Shown here: piece by piece, positions 62,865-64,000 of the stretch
How positions within the stretch are numbered: position 1 is the first letter of the stretch
Layout of the letters: each line of letters starts with the position of its first letter
From: Thamnidium elegans
Lineage: Eukaryota > Mucoromycota > Mucoromycetes > Mucorales > Mucoraceae
DNA length: 64,000 bases
Direction of reading: 5' to 3'
NCBI GenBank assembly: GCA_025201345.1
Contig: JAIXMG010000021.1
Span: 124,001-188,000, forward strand
Made by a program: the position numbers and the translations under genes
The notes under the pieces: generated by a model
Database searches by the model: none
Seen by the model: only the letters and a program-made list of their open reading frames with translations
Told to the model about the DNA's origin: nothing

Positions 62865-64000
62865 ATGAAGCGTGCTCGTTTAGATTCCGATGACGAATTT
62901 GGTAATTCTACACAAACTCAAAGACAAACTGATGCAAGCACAAGTGCAAGTACACAATTGGGCGGTATAAATTGGGACGAAGAGGTATATATAGAATTAT
63001 TTGACAAAGAGTTTTTTTTTTCTACTAACTCAATCTATAGGAAAATCAACGTAAAATAAAGAATGTTGTTCGATATGCACTTTCTCATGAATTCAACAGA
63101 AAATTAATGAAACGTGAAGAAATTATGAAAAGTAATATTGAATCTTGATATATGCTTTTTTTTTAAAAAAAAAAAAAGAAACTAAACCTTTTTTTTTTTC
63201 TGTAGTTATTAACCCGGATAATAAAAAGATATCTTATAACGCTATCTTGGAAAGAGTTCGACTCAAGCTGAATCATGTATTTGGAATGGATCTTGTCGAA
63301 TTACCTAAAGGAAAGGAGAGAAAGAATCAAAGCCAAACTCAAATGAAAAGTAAATAGGATTTGTACTTTCCGAGTTGATTTTCTTTATATTTATTTCTTA
63401 CACTTTTGTGTTGTAGGATCAGAACAAACGCAACAGGCCGAATCATCTACTCAAGCGGCAGAATCAGCTACTCAGGCGGATATAGAAAGAACAGGAACAT
63501 CAGGAACATATGTATTAAGATATAATATGAAAAAACAATACCGTACAAAAGAAATTATTACTCAATCAGCAGATGAATATAAGCAAACAGGAATCTTGTA
63601 TATTATCCTTGGTTTAATTTTTCTTAATAGTCAATCTATGACAAGTCGTAAGTGTATCTCAGTATTTTTATAAGCGAATTTTTCACTAATTAGTATACAT
63701 ACATATTAGCTGATTTGTATGAACATTTGAATCGTTTAAAGGTCACTAAAACTAAATCAGAATTTGGAGATAGAGAAGAACTTTTGAACTCGTTTCAAAG
63801 AAATCATTATTTAAAAAAGAGCAAAAGACCTGATACAAGTGGTGATGAAATTGAATATGATTTTACTTGGGGACCTAGAGCTAAACTCGAAATACCTCCA
63901 CAAAATATGGTCAACTTTTTATTAGAGGTAATTTATATAATAGCTATATAAACAAACAAACAAAAAAATATTAACTTCTTTGACGTAGTTTTATGATGCT
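62865..64000 (+). CDS. NSE3: Smc5/6 complex subunit Nse3 (MAGE domain), 3' end outside the window
   Basis: Part of the Nse1-Nse3-Nse4 subcomplex, which binds DNA and works in repair and recombination. The ATG at 62865 opens MKRARLDSDDEFGNSTQTQR, a short disordered head. The MAGE homology domain begins RKIKNVVRYALSHEFNRKLM, then KREEIMK, ISYNAILERVRLKLNHVFGM and ELPKGKERKN. After a Gln/Ser/Thr-rich insertion comes the second winged-helix half: GILYIILGLIFLNSQSMTS, DLYEHLNRLKV, then FGDREELLNSFQRNHYLKKS and IEYDFTWGPRAKLEIPPQNM. Exons are joined by introns at about 62985, 63132, 63352, 63645 and 63925. The gene runs off the right edge. Confidence 0.9.

Overview
This 64 kb window looks like nuclear DNA from an early-diverging filamentous fungus, most likely a Mucorales-type zygomycete. 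The DNA is AT-rich. Genes are split by many short GT-AG introns, mostly about 50-90 nt, with very long poly-T and poly-A runs inside introns and between genes. The gene set is fungal: Zn(II)2Cys6 regulator, Sla1, Vam7, Rpc53, Nhp10. It also keeps genes that budding yeast lacks or has strongly altered: Mago nashi, Med23, NKAP, a MAGE-type Nse3 and SF3b 10 kDa. I saw no rRNA, no convincing tRNA and no CRISPR. All exon borders were derived by eye from splice sites and family alignments held in memory. No search was run.

Layout, left to right. 1-5 kb: VPS34 (3' end outside the window) and the wybutosine enzyme TYW3, both minus, then an orphan coding exon and a 100-bp MITE. 6-11.7 kb: a CBS-domain protein and a Zn(II)2Cys6 factor with a Gln/His-rich tail (plus), then mitochondrial ribosomal protein uS5m (minus). 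11.7-14 kb: gene-poor, with a 17-bp tandem repeat, a SWIM zinc-finger relic and a promoter motif shared by the two flanking mitochondrial genes. 14-20.4 kb: complex I NDUFS8, mL57, a SWI3/SMARCC subunit, the tRNA methyltransferase TRM7 and splicing factor SF3B5. 21-28 kb: an unrecognised basic protein, spermidine synthase, a SLC35F-type transporter, a decayed mariner element and TATA-binding protein.

28.7-36.5 kb is the densest block: VAM7, RPC4, the PIG-L/GPI12 deacetylase, NHP10, Mago nashi, a kynurenine-formamidase-like hydrolase and a POP3/Rpp38-like protein. 37-38.3 kb holds a small unrecognised spliced gene with a duplicated intron. 38.6-48.8 kb: a Rho GTPase, symplekin, NKAP, the endocytic adaptor SLA1 and mL54. 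50.4-52.3 kb: a secreted choice-of-anchor-A protein with a His/Asp-rich tail. 52.7-58.8 kb: Mediator subunit MED23. 58.8-64 kb: gene-poor, with a lineage-restricted hypothetical gene whose intron holds a pseudoknot-like palindrome, a strikingly regular 22-bp array abutting an internally deleted mariner-type transposon, and the 5' part of NSE3.

Most genes are housekeeping and do not form one pathway. Themes recur: transcription (TBP, MED23, RPC4, SWI3, NHP10), RNA processing (symplekin, SF3B5, NKAP, Mago, TRM7, TYW3, POP3-like), mitochondrial translation and respiration (uS5m, mL57, mL54, NDUFS8), and endomembrane or actin function (VPS34, VAM7, SLA1, Rho, GPI12). No gene cluster suggests a new defence or biosynthetic system. 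The most unusual material is small-scale: phased repeat arrays, transposon relics, the shared mitochondrial-gene promoter motif, the duplicated intron and the secreted metal-tail protein.
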